A stretch of 13,165 nucleotides of DNA from Kordia sp045105435 (GCF_045105435.1 NZ_JBGCDL010000208.1:1-13165), one strand, 5' to 3'. Positions 6,821 to 13,165 are shown, numbered from the stretch's first letter. Notes: a model not told the origin generated them from the letters alone. Program-made: numbers and translations.

Positions 6821-8182
6821 ATGGAATACGCTGAAAATATATTAGGAACTATTGGAAATACACCTTTAGTTAAAATGAATGCTTTGGTAAAAGATGTTGA
6901 AGCATTGGTATTGGCAAAATATGAAACCTTCAATCCTGGAAATTCTGTAAAGGACAGAATGGCGTTAAAAATGATTGAAGATGCAGAAGCAGATGGACGT
7001 TTGCAACCTGGCGGAACAATTATTGAAGGAACTTCTGGAAATACAGGAATGGGCTTAGCGCTTGCTGCCATTATAAAAGGATACAAACTTATTTGTGTAA
7101 TGGCAGACAAACAATCGAAAGAAAAGATTGATATTTTGCGTGCCGTTGGCGCAGAAGTAGTTGTTTGTCCGACTGCAGTTGAGCCTGACGATCCACGCTC
7201 GTATTATTCAGTTTCCAAACGTTTGGGAGAAGAAACGCCAAATTCGTGGTACGTAAATCAATACGACAATCCAAGCAATGCAAGTGCGCACTATGAAAGT
7301 ACAGGTCCTGAAATTTGGAAGCAAACTGATGGTAAAGTGACACATTTTATTGTGGGAGTTGGTACTGGCGGAACTATTTCGGGTGTTGGAAAGTACTTAA
7401 AAGAACAAAATCCGGATATAAAAATTTGGGGAGTTGATACGTATGGTTCTGTGTTTAAAAAATATCATGAAACGGGTATTTTTGATGAGAACGAAATTTA
7501 CTCGTACATCACGGAAGGAATTGGAGAAGATATTTTACCTAAAAATGTAGATTTTGATATTATTGACGGATTTACGAAAGTAACCGATAAAGATGCGGCA
7601 GTGTATACACAACGTTTGGCAAAAGAAGAAGGCATGTTTTTAGGAAACTCTGCCGGATCTGCCATTAAAGGATTGTTGCAACTAAAAGAACACTTTACCA
7701 AAGACGATGTTGTGGTTGTGTTATTTCACGATCACGGAAGTAGATATGTTGGGAAAATGTTTAATGACGATTGGATGCGCGAACGTGGCTTTTTGGAAGA
7801 AGAAGTTTCGACTGCAGCCGATTTAATAAAAGAACATCACAACAAACCATTGGTAACCGTAAAAACGGGCGAATTGGTTTCGCATGCTATTGAACGTATG
7901 CGTAAGTTTAAAATTTCGCAAATTCCTGTGGTAGATGTAGATGGTTTTGTTGGTTCGATTGATGAAACGTCGCTGTTTTCAAAATACATGGAAAACAAAG
8001 ACATTGCCGATACGTACATTGCAGATATTATGCAAAAACCATTTCCTATAGTACATAAAAATAGTGCTATTGACGAAGTTTCAAAGCTTATCACAAAAGA
8101 CAATCAGGCTATTTTGGTCGATTTAGGAAACGACACACATCATATTATTACTAAATACGATATTATTAAAGGGATTGGGTAG
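6821..8182 (+). CDS. Cystathionine beta-synthase-type PLP enzyme with a CBS-domain pair
   Basis: The 453-residue protein has a fold-type II PLP domain (about 1-330) and two C-terminal CBS domains (341-453). The PLP lysine is K44 in NPGNSVKDRMAL; substrate and cofactor loops are EGTSGNTG (69-76), the phosphate loop GVGTGGT (178-184) and GNSAGSA. The C-terminal pair runs from NKPLVTVKTG through QIPVVDVDGFVGSI to ITKYDIIKG. This is the domain order of cystathionine beta-synthase without the N-terminal haem region of animal enzymes. The likely reaction is serine plus homocysteine to cystathionine; O-acetylserine sulfhydrylase activity cannot be excluded from sequence. The tandem CBS module probably senses an adenosyl ligand. 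ATG 6821 is preferred over the TTG at 6800 because the latter lies in the promoter box. The gene seems monocistronic, ending at the repeat array and terminator. Confidence 0.92.
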   Translation: MEYAENILGTIGNTPLVKMNALVKDVEALVLAKYETFNPGNSVKDRMALKMIEDAEADGRLQPGGTIIEGTSGNTGMGLALAAIIKGYKLICVMADKQSKEKIDILRAVGAEVVVCPTAVEPDDPRSYYSVSKRLGEETPNSWYVNQYDNPSNASAHYESTGPEIWKQTDGKVTHFIVGVGTGGTISGVGKYLKEQNPDIKIWGVDTYGSVFKKYHETGIFDENEIYSYITEGIGEDILPKNVDFDIIDGFTKVTDKDAAVYTQRLAKEEGMFLGNSAGSAIKGLLQLKEHFTKDDVVVVLFHDHGSRYVGKMFNDDWMRERGFLEEEVSTAADLIKEHHNKPLVTVKTGELVSHAIERMRKFKISQIPVVDVDGFVGSIDETSLFSKYMENKDIADTYIADIMQKPFPIVHKNSAIDEVSKLITKDNQAILVDLGNDTHHIITKYDIIKGIG

Positions 8183-8310
8183 TTTGTTTGATGGTTTGTT
8201 TGTGAATTTGTTGATTTGAAAATGAAGTTTCAAGCAAAACTCAATTATTGTATGAAACTGTCTAACAATCTAAAAGCGCAGCGATCTAACAGCGAAGCGA
8301 ATCTAAAAGT

Positions 8311-8350
8311 ACTTCTCGATACAAATTTGTTCCACAAATTTACTCGAAGT
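8311..8350. repeat. Hairpin-forming palindromic element, first copy
   Basis: ACTTC at the start and GAAGT at the end frame a core ACAAATTTGT-TCC-ACAAATTT. The arms pair imperfectly over about 17 positions. The outer motif resembles a common flavobacterial interspersed repeat of the type GTCACTTCGAG...CGAGAAGT, recalled rather than searched. Confidence 0.6.
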
Positions 8351-8524
8351 GACGATGCGTAATTTGAAGTATAATGGTTTGTTGATTCGTTTTTTTGTCA
8401 ATTTGTTGATTTGTTAATGAGGTTTCAAACAAAAACTCAACTATTCTTTGAAACAGTCTAACAATCTAAAAGCGCAGCGATCTAACAGGCGAAGCCGATC
8501 TAACAGCGAAGCGAATCTAAAAGT

Positions 8525-8564
8525 ACTTCTCGATACAAATTTGTTCCACAAATTTACTCGAAGT
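8525..8564. repeat. Hairpin-forming palindromic element, second copy
   Basis: Identical over its 40 bases to the copy at 8311-8350 as far as I can read. It is followed by GTGACGACGCGTAATTTG where the first copy has GTGACGATGCGTAATTTG. It was duplicated together with the larger tandem unit. Confidence 0.6.
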
Positions 8565-8752
8565 GACGACGCGTAATTTGAAGTATAATGGTTTGTTGAT
8601 TCGTTTTTTTGTGAATTTGTTGATTTGAAAATGAAGTTTCAAACGAAATTCAATTATTGTATGAAACAGTCTAACAATCTAAAAGCGCAGCGATCTAACA
8701 GCGAAGCCGATCTAACAGCGAAGCGAATCTAAAAGGCAAAGCCGATCTAAAC

Positions 8753-8786
8753 AAAAAAACTCGAATACTAATATTCGAGTTTTTTT
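8753..8786. terminator. Bidirectional intrinsic terminator
   Basis: A perfect 15-bp stem (A-tract plus ACTCGAATA, loop CTAA, TATTCGAGT plus T-tract) has A7 on one side and T7 on the other. It therefore works in both directions. It lies between the plus-strand PLP enzyme and the minus-strand small membrane protein gene, whose stop is 8 bp away, and serves this convergent pair. Confidence 0.9.
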
Positions 8787-8793
8787 GTGTCTA

Positions 8794-9135
8794 TCAAGAT
8801 GTGGAATCTTTCGTTTTATAATCTGCTACGAGTTTTTTGTAGCGTCGTTCTAAGTTTCTGTTGTCTATTAATATGACGACTAATACAGAAAAGAAGATGA
8901 AGATAAAGTATCCTAAAATGGAATCTAGTTTTTCTTCTTTTGTTTCTGAAAAGCCTCCCAAACCACCAGCATTATCGGTTACAATAGTTGGCGGATTTAA
9001 CGCAGTGCTAGTTCCTGGCTCTATAGTAATGAAGGTATGCATAGTATACGCATTTCCATCGGTGAAGAAAGAGTTTCTTGCCGACAGACTACAAGTGCAT
9101 ACGAGTGCCAATAATATGGTAAATGTTACTTTCAC
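8794..9135 (-). CDS. Small exported protein with a C-terminal membrane anchor (GTG start)
   Basis: The 113-residue protein has an N-terminal signal sequence (MKVTFTILLALVCTCSLSA), a short exported segment with a glycine-rich GGLGGF turn, one strong membrane segment (about 72-90, SILGYFIFIFFSVLVVILI) and a charged tail (DNRNLERRYKKLVADYKTKD). The expected topology is N-terminus outside and tail in the cytoplasm. I do not recognise a family. The start is GTG: an in-frame TAA lies four codons upstream, and the next ATG at about residue 32 would remove the signal peptide. A 7-bp inverted repeat directly upstream (9138-9163) could affect expression. The gene ends 8 bp before the shared terminator. 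Expression is plausible but unproven. Confidence 0.7.
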   Translation of the reverse strand: MKVTFTILLALVCTCSLSARNSFFTDGNAYTMHTFITIEPGTSTALNPPTIVTDNAGGLGGFSETKEEKLDSILGYFIFIFFSVLVVILIDNRNLERRYKKLVADYKTKDSTS

Positions 9136-9618
9136 AGTTTGATATTATAAAATACGTATCAAATTAATTTTTAATGTCTACTTATAAATTTCTTCTTATA
9201 AGAAGACTTGCCATTTATGCGACTCTATTTTTCTGTGTTTCTTTTCAAAAGAAAAAATAGGATTACTTGAAAAATATGTCCGTACGAAGTCTTTTTTAGT
9301 TTTTTCTTATTGAAACTAATAATGACAACGTGTTTTAATAAAATCAGAATACAACAGAATATGGCTTAGGGGGGAAAGTGTTTTCTGTGTATAATAGCGA
9401 TCTCATCAAAGATGGAATTTAATAAACTCCAATTAGTTATCTATATAACTTTCGCAAAATAACAACTTTTTTTGGACAATTACATAAAAAAAGATCGGAT
9501 TAACTGCAAAGAAAGGAAGATAAAGGGCGTTTTTGTTAGAATTCCCTTTCAAAGTTCACGAATTTGCTAATTATAGTTACAGAATTAACATTTTTGCACA
9601 GAAAACAGAACTGCTCCG
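9136..9618. other. Gene-free gap with several perfect palindromes
   Basis: I see no gene in these 483 bp. Three symmetrical elements stand out: TTTGATA/TATCAAA with a 12-bp spacer (9138-9163), the 16-bp perfect palindrome TCTTCTTATAAGAAGA (9191-9206), and TTTCTTTT-C-AAAAGAAA (9238-9254). The first two are upstream of the GTG-start gene on the minus strand and could be operators. None has a terminator-like U-tract. No terminator is visible after the propeller gene that ends at 9619. Confidence 0.35.
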
Positions 9619-10689
9619 TTAATACTTTACAATCTTTTTTATCTCATAATTGTTCAATCGTAAAAAGTAAATACCGTTGGCAACTGCGCTTAAATCTATT
9701 TTATCGGATGCGTTTACACGTCCCTTTATAATTTCTTTTCCGTGTTGATCTGTTAAGGTAAAAGGTGTATTGTTTTCCAAACCAGCGATGTGCAAATAAT
9801 CTTTGGTTGGATTTGGGTAATACGTAAACTTTCTAGCGGAAGCTTCATTGACACTTAACAAAGTAGTTAAATCAAAACGGACAACACTACCGCCAAATTG
9901 TTGGGCAATGTACAAGTCGTTTCCGTCTACGAGTAATCCCCACGGATCGTCCTCAAGCACTAAAAAATTATCAATAGTAAATATCGATTGTGTGATGTCA
10001 ACTCTGGCTACCGTATTGATACTTGATTGTGTAAAGTACATAAAATCTCCATGGAATGCGATAAAGGCAATTCCGTCTTCAAGTATCAACACTGGCGCTA
10101 ACACAGGCGTGCTATCGGTAACATTTACCTTAGAGATGCTGTTTCCGTGCGTAATGTAAAGTTCGTCTCCGCGAAAAGCGATTCCGTTTACAAGTCCGCC
10201 AGGTATCAGAGTTACTACATCTACAGGTGTTGGATTGTTTTGGGTAACATCAACCTTTATGACTTTGGCTTCTTGTCGCAATGAAATATACAATTCGTTA
10301 TTGCGAAAAGCCAAACCCATTGGTGTTGTTATATTGGTAACGACATCTGTTAAAACGGCATTTGGGTCCGTAACATCAATTTTTACCACTTTATTATCGG
10401 TAGTTCCAAGTAACGGAATGTATAAGTCATTTCCGTTAAATGCTATAAATGTAGGGAAATTTACAGGTTGTATATACTCCGTAGTTGCTGTGCTAGAAGT
10501 GTCTAAAAGGTCTTTTCGTTGTATGGAAGCGTTCCCGACAGAACTGATAAAAAGATCGTTGCCATTTTTGGCAATGCCAACAGGATTAAGGAGTCCTGTG
10601 GTGGCAACATCCACCACTTCTTGTGCTGCAATTGTAAAAGACATCAACAGGCATACAGCCATGCAAATGCAAGTGTAGTTTTTTTTCAT
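9619..10689 (-). CDS. Secreted six-bladed beta-propeller protein with T9SS sorting tail
   Basis: The 356-residue protein starts with a signal peptide (MKKNYTCICMAVCLLMSFTIAAQ, cut after AA). Six repeats of about 40 residues follow, each with a core such as GIAFRGDELYITHGNSISKVNV or FIAFNGNDLYI followed by a KIDV-like strand. This is the pattern of a six-bladed NHL/SMP-30-like propeller. The final 76 residues form a type A T9SS sorting domain: FTYYPNPTKDYLHIAGLE, then LTDQHGKEI, NGIYFLRL, and the terminal KIVKY. The protein should therefore cross the outer membrane by the type IX system and be anchored or released at the surface. No catalytic residues are evident, and adhesion or ligand binding is only a guess. 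A GTTACC direct repeat (10711-10716 and 10722-10727) lies upstream without a clear -7 box. Confidence 0.88.
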   Translation of the reverse strand: MKKNYTCICMAVCLLMSFTIAAQEVVDVATTGLLNPVGIAKNGNDLFISSVGNASIQRKDLLDTSSTATTEYIQPVNFPTFIAFNGNDLYIPLLGTTDNKVVKIDVTDPNAVLTDVVTNITTPMGLAFRNNELYISLRQEAKVIKVDVTQNNPTPVDVVTLIPGGLVNGIAFRGDELYITHGNSISKVNVTDSTPVLAPVLILEDGIAFIAFHGDFMYFTQSSINTVARVDITQSIFTIDNFLVLEDDPWGLLVDGNDLYIAQQFGGSVVRFDLTTLLSVNEASARKFTYYPNPTKDYLHIAGLENNTPFTLTDQHGKEIIKGRVNASDKIDLSAVANGIYFLRLNNYEIKKIVKY

Positions 10690-10850
10690 GGTACTTGGTT
10701 TTAATGTTTGTTACCTATAAGTTACCTTGAATTTTGAGTAAAGAAAAAGGAAGCTATGCTAAATTTATAAATGATGAATACTATTAGTTGAGTGTAATTG
10801 TTTGGCAGATAGATTTTTGAGTGGTTGATTGGAACGTTTTTCACCGCATG

Positions 10851-10873
10851 AAAAAAGCGAACCGAAGTCCGCT
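10851..10873 (-). terminator. Intrinsic terminator with UUCG tetraloop
   Basis: On the minus strand AGCGGAC-TTCG-GTTCGCT forms a 7-bp stem (one G-T pair) with the very stable C(UUCG)G loop, followed by T-tract TTTTT. It lies 73 bp after the stop of the lipoprotein gene ending at 10946 and should end that transcript before the propeller gene. Confidence 0.85.
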
Positions 10874-10945
10874 TATAATCCATTGATTTATGTGTTGTAG
10901 TCTTGAACTTTCTTAGTTGCTTTGCGCGATGGTACGCATAGTACA

Positions 10946-11689
10946 TCACAAAGCAATTGTGCTCAACATTGTTTCGTTTTGTATATCGTTCGGGTCTAGT
11001 GCATATTGATACACACCTTGTTCGCCTACTAAAATTAATAAGTTGTCTTGAATAATTACGTCAAAACTTTCGGTATTTATGGCGTGTACAAGGTTCATGT
11101 TTTCAGGATCAGAAATGTCAAATATTTTTACTTCATCATCACACACAAATAAATAATCGCCATAAAAGCCCATTCCTATAGGACCTTGAAGATTTCGTTG
11201 TGAAATTAAAATCGGATTTGTGACATCGGTAACATCATACACTTCCAATACATTCAAATCTACACCGCATTGATTGCCACCTTTTAGTGTTACAAACGCA
11301 TGTGTTGCGGTTGCAATTACAGGATCGCAGGCTGTAAAATGTTGCACAGACGACAGAAACTGTGGTGTTTCAAAATTATTGGCATCGTAGATAAACATAC
11401 CATTTCGTGAACCAATGTATAAATAGGATTTATACGAGAAAAGCGTTTCTATATCAAACCCAATATTTACTGAGTTGACTAATACGGGGTTTTCTCTATC
11501 ATTAATATCGAACACATTCAAATTATGAAAATCGACTGTGTACAGGTGATTGTCTAAAATGGTAAATCGCGCTAACGATCCTGATTGTCCTGATTCGCTT
11601 GCAAAAGATCCTGCGTCTGAGCTTGTACTGTCTGCATCACAACCTACAAATAGTATTGCTAAGCTGACTATAAATATATATTTTTTCAT
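10946..11689 (-). CDS. LVIVD-repeat lipoprotein
   Basis: The 247-residue protein has a lipoprotein signal (MKKYIFIVSLAILFVGC, C17), a Ser/Asp-rich linker and about four LVIVD-like repeats. These are propeller-type units in which a 'hydrophobic-GDYLFV...' strand is followed by 'V.IFDISDPENP..V'. Examples are LNVFDINDRENPVLVNSV, LEVYDVTDVTNPILIS and VKIFDISDPENMNLVHA. Such proteins are usually surface or periplasmic and of unknown function. Four repeats are few for a closed propeller, so it may pair with the neighbouring lipoprotein. The ATG overlaps the preceding stop by one base (TAATG), and a strong terminator lies downstream, which defines a two-gene transcript with the gene at 11689-12189. 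Confidence 0.82.
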   Translation of the reverse strand: MKKYIFIVSLAILFVGCDADSTSSDAGSFASESGQSGSLARFTILDNHLYTVDFHNLNVFDINDRENPVLVNSVNIGFDIETLFSYKSYLYIGSRNGMFIYDANNFETPQFLSSVQHFTACDPVIATATHAFVTLKGGNQCGVDLNVLEVYDVTDVTNPILISQRNLQGPIGMGFYGDYLFVCDDEVKIFDISDPENMNLVHAINTESFDVIIQDNLLILVGEQGVYQYALDPNDIQNETMLSTIAL

Positions 11690-12189
11690 TAGTTTAGGTT
11701 TAAAGTCCAGTTCACAACAATTTCATCAGTTCCCAAATCTGGGTAATATCCGTCAGGAGAAGTTACTACTGGGAATGCATTTTTTATACGTTTCGTTTCC
11801 ACCACTTCTGTAAGTTCGTTTGTAAACTTCAATGCCACCAAATCAACGGCTTGATTTATATAAAATGATTCGCCTTTAAAAATAATATCGGTTACGCCTG
11901 GCGTGGTTAAAAACTTTTCTACCACTGGGTTTGCAGGGTCTGTATTGTTAATGATGTGAAAACCAACATACGGTTCGTTTACAAATAAGTAATTGCCGAT
12001 TACATATATTTTTCCTGTTTGTACAATTGGGCGTGCTTCTTGGATGGTAATTGAGCTTTCCAAATCGGCTCGTGTAAAAATGACAGCATTGTAGTTGCTT
12101 GTAAAACCAGGATCGCCAATATCGTCGTCTGTAAGCCAACAAGAAACAAGGCTCAAGCAGAGTAGCAAGGTGAGTAATTTATATTTCAT
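11689..12189 (-). CDS. Lipoprotein with LVIVD-like repeat, first gene of the pair
   Basis: With ATG 12189 the protein has 166 residues. Its signal MKYKLLTLLLCLSLVSC gives a lipidated C17, and an acidic stretch (DDDIGD) follows. The segment GKIYVIGNYLFVNEPYVGFHIINNTDPANPVVEKF is one clear LVIVD-like repeat, with a partial second one (GVTDIIFKGESFYINQAVDLVALKF). The end, PDLGTDEIVVNWTLNL, has no recognised motif. A TTG 18 bp upstream (12207) is in frame but falls inside the likely promoter box, so ATG is preferred. Each gene of the pair has its own signal peptide, so this is not one gene split by a frameshift. Function is unknown; cooperation with the downstream protein is inferred from the TAATG overlap. 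Confidence 0.82.
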   Translation of the reverse strand: MKYKLLTLLLCLSLVSCWLTDDDIGDPGFTSNYNAVIFTRADLESSITIQEARPIVQTGKIYVIGNYLFVNEPYVGFHIINNTDPANPVVEKFLTTPGVTDIIFKGESFYINQAVDLVALKFTNELTEVVETKRIKNAFPVVTSPDGYYPDLGTDEIVVNWTLNLN

Positions 12190-12203
12190 AAGGTTGTTTT
12201 GTA

Positions 12204-12211
12204 ACAAGATA
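12204..12211 (-). promoter_or_regulatory. Candidate -7 box for the lipoprotein pair
   Basis: Read on the minus strand, TATCTTGT is close to TAnnTTTG and sits in the context TTTGTATCTTG, like the box before the PLP enzyme (TTTGTATCTTTG). It lies 14 bp before ATG 12189, implying a very short leader. Confidence 0.4.
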
Positions 12212-12265
12212 CAAAGGCAGGAATAAGGTTGCGTATGTATATGTTAAAAAAACATTTTTGCATAC

Positions 12266-12296
12266 AAAAGCCCAACCATGAGTAGTTGGGCTTTTT
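12266..12296. terminator. Bidirectional intrinsic terminator without an obvious gene
   Basis: A perfect 11-bp stem, AAAAGCCCAAC / GTTGGGCTTTT, with the 8-nt loop CATGAGTA and T-tracts on both strands. No annotated gene runs into it: the lipoprotein pair starts at 12189 and runs away, and the GIY-YIG gene starts at 12837 and also runs away. It fits the end of a short minus-strand transcript coming from around 12396. Confidence 0.85.
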
Positions 12297-12396
12297 AAGG
12301 CTATAAATAAATAATCGATACTATTATCTTCCTTATCTAATGCATTAATTAAAGAAGAAACTAGCTGTTTGTTTAATTGTAAACTCTTTTTTTCAT
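12297..12396 (-). pseudogene. Possible frameshifted leader-peptide gene (lanthipeptide-like)
   Basis: On the minus strand an AGGA at a good distance precedes ATG 12396, which is followed by A7. The frame as written gives only MKKRVYN and a stop. One extra A would give MKKKSLQLNKQLVSSL followed by INALDKEDNSIDYLF. That beginning resembles Bacteroidota RiPP/class I lanthipeptide leaders, which tend to read MKKK.L.LNK..IS.L. The corrected frame has no stop before the terminator at 12266-12296, so a second lesion would be needed. It may be a decayed peptide gene, a slippage-controlled gene, a base-call error in the homopolymer, or chance. No modification enzymes are in the window. Confidence 0.3.
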
Positions 12397-12836
12397 GATT
12401 CCTGTGTACTCTTTCAACAGGAATTTAAAAGTATATCGAATAATGCTGTAAGAAAAGAGAAGTAACTCGTGATTTATGAATTATAACTAGAAATTACATA
12501 AAACTGAAGTAATAAATGTCAACTGACTTTCAGTATTATAGCTGTATAATACTATGTAAGATTACTTTCTGAATTATATATAACAGTTATTCATTTTCAA
12601 AAATGATATTCAGCATGCACTTTGTCTTTTTTTAATGTAAAATGTTAAAATCGTAGTCTGTTGCTTTTAGAAATCAACGCTTATGCAAAACATACAAGGC
12701 TTACGAAGTAATTTAGGGTTTGGATTGATTTTTTTTCAGAAATTCACACTATCAAACAACAATGTTTCCTGCTTTTCGGAGTCAACAAAAGCCTGTTGCA
12801 TATCTGCGTTAGTGTTCTAAAAATCTAAACAACAAC
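12397..12836. other. AT-rich gap with no supported gene
   Basis: No ORF of convincing length or composition, no tRNA-like structure and no repeat found elsewhere in the window. It should hold the promoter of the GIY-YIG gene, but I see no clear TAnnTTTG box near 12837, and any promoter of the putative peptide gene is equally unclear. Confidence 0.4.
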
Positions 12837-13142
12837 ATGCCAAAAGGATATATGTATATTTTAGAATGTAGTAACGGAAGTTATTATACAGGAAGTACCA
12901 AATACTTAGCAAAACGCTTTATGCAACATGCTAACGGTGAAGGAGCAAACCATACTAAGAAATATTTGCCTGTAAAGTTGGTATATGTTGAAGAATACAA
13001 ACGAATAGAGACCACTTTTTACAGAGAAAAGCAAGTACAAGGTTGGAGTCGTAAAAAGAAAGAAGCGTTGATTGCTGGAATGCTAGAAAGGTTACATGAG
13101 TTGGCTAAATGTATTAATGAGACGCATTCGAGTAATAAGTGA
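12837..13142 (+). CDS. Small GIY-YIG domain protein (UPF0213/YhbQ-like)
   Basis: The 101-residue protein is essentially one GIY-YIG nuclease domain. The first motif is YMYILECSNGSYYTG (5-19), the catalytic-type arginine lies in KRFMQH (26-31), and the metal-binding-type glutamate is in YREKQVQGWSRKKKEALI. This matches the stand-alone YhbQ/UPF0213 group of about 80-100 residues. The family cleaves or nicks DNA; the cellular role of stand-alone members is poorly defined. The start ATG follows an A/C-rich leader without a Shine-Dalgarno sequence, as is usual here. The stop codon directly abuts a palindromic repeat. The last 15 residues look like a non-conserved tail. Confidence 0.9.
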   Translation: MPKGYMYILECSNGSYYTGSTKYLAKRFMQHANGEGANHTKKYLPVKLVYVEEYKRIETTFYREKQVQGWSRKKKEALIAGMLERLHELAKCINETHSSNK

Positions 13143-13164
13143 GTCTTCGGCTCCGCTCAGACTC
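13141..13164. repeat. Palindromic repeat at the window edge
   Basis: GAGTCT and AGACTC form a 6-bp inverted repeat around TCGGCTCCGCTC. Its first bases overlap the TGA of the GIY-YIG gene. The sequence resembles a common flavobacterial interspersed motif of the type GAGTCTTCGACTGCGCTCAGACT, recalled and not searched. It may continue beyond the window. Confidence 0.5.
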
Positions 13165-13165
13165 C

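Larger units (their letters stand above)
8191..8750. repeat. Three-copy tandem repeat array with embedded 16-18 bp subrepeats
   Basis: Three units begin with ATGGTTTGTT at 8191, 8374 and 8588 (about 183, 214 and 163 bp). They share the order: a GT-rich segment (TTTGTTGATTTG), GTTTCAA, TGAAAC, then subrepeats of the type ATCTAACAGCGAAGC, and in units 1 and 2 a 40-bp hairpin segment ending CGTAATTTGAAGTATA. Unit 1 lacks about 11 bp near its start and one 18-19 bp subrepeat found in unit 2. Unit 3 ends in extra subrepeats instead of the hairpin. The subrepeats contain eight GCGNAGC motifs and one GGCAAAGCC. The array fills the whole gap between the PLP enzyme and the terminator at 8753 and contains no convincing ORF. 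Confidence 0.9.

Noticed and set aside
8191..8750. CRISPR-like array
   Set aside because: The repeated units differ in length and the intervening sequence is itself repeated, not unique spacers. No cas genes are present.
8861..9142. 93-codon plus-strand ORF
   Set aside because: It is antisense to the small membrane protein gene, which has a signal peptide, a membrane segment and a terminator in the right place.
9238..9254. TTTCTTTT-C-AAAAGAAA hairpin as terminator of the propeller gene
   Set aside because: It lies 365 bp past the stop, contains almost no G-C pairs, and has no T-tract after the stem on the minus strand.
9848..10678. Plus-strand ORFs of 103 and 147 codons
   Set aside because: They are antisense to the propeller gene, lack protein-like composition, and the minus-strand frame has clear repeats plus a sorting tail.
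10722..10949. 75-codon minus-strand frame after the LVIVD lipoprotein
   Set aside because: It runs through the strong terminator at 10851-10873 and shows no domain or signal; it is most likely non-coding.
11689..12207. The two LVIVD lipoproteins as one gene split by a frameshift
   Set aside because: Each has a complete signal peptide and lipobox, and the TAATG junction is a normal coupling arrangement.

Overview
The window looks like chromosomal DNA of a marine-type Flavobacteriaceae member (Bacteroidota). The grounds are low GC content, exported proteins with Bacteroidota-style lipoboxes, a type IX secretion (T9SS) sorting tail, -7 promoter boxes of the TAnnTTTG type, weak Shine-Dalgarno signals, and intergenic palindromic repeats of kinds I associate with this family. 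The genus cannot be fixed from the sequence; a Kordia-like genome would fit.

Layout, left to right. (1) 2-2694, plus strand: the end of a sterol desaturase/fatty acid hydroxylase family gene, a glycerophosphodiester phosphodiesterase lipoprotein and a GT4-like glycosyltransferase, closely packed, the last two sharing one base (TAATG). (2) 2930-3682: a lone lipoprotein of unknown function. (3) 3865-6677: a divergent pair, NamZ-type exo-muramidase (minus) and LolC/LolE/FtsX-type ABC permease (plus). Their start codons are only 8 bp apart, and each gene is followed by a copy of the same palindromic repeat in the same orientation relative to the gene. (4) 6795-8182: a cystathionine beta-synthase-type PLP enzyme with its own promoter box. 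(5) 8191-8750: three tandem copies of a roughly 160-214 bp unit, filled with GCGNAGC mini-hairpin motifs, closed by a strong bidirectional terminator. (6) 8794-12189, all minus: a small membrane protein, a six-bladed propeller protein with a T9SS tail, and a translationally coupled pair of LVIVD-repeat lipoproteins. (7) 12190-12836: an AT-rich gap holding a bidirectional terminator and a possible frameshifted leader-peptide gene. (8) 12837-13142: a small GIY-YIG domain protein whose stop codon runs into another palindromic repeat at the window edge.

Most genes serve the cell envelope: membrane lipid modification, phosphodiester breakdown, glycosylation, muropeptide turnover, lipoprotein release and exported propeller proteins. 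I see no complete new defence or biosynthetic system. The least expected signals are the mini-hairpin repeat array, the paired 3' repeats around the namZ/permease pair with their mutually embedded promoters, and the broken peptide gene next to an otherwise orphan terminator.
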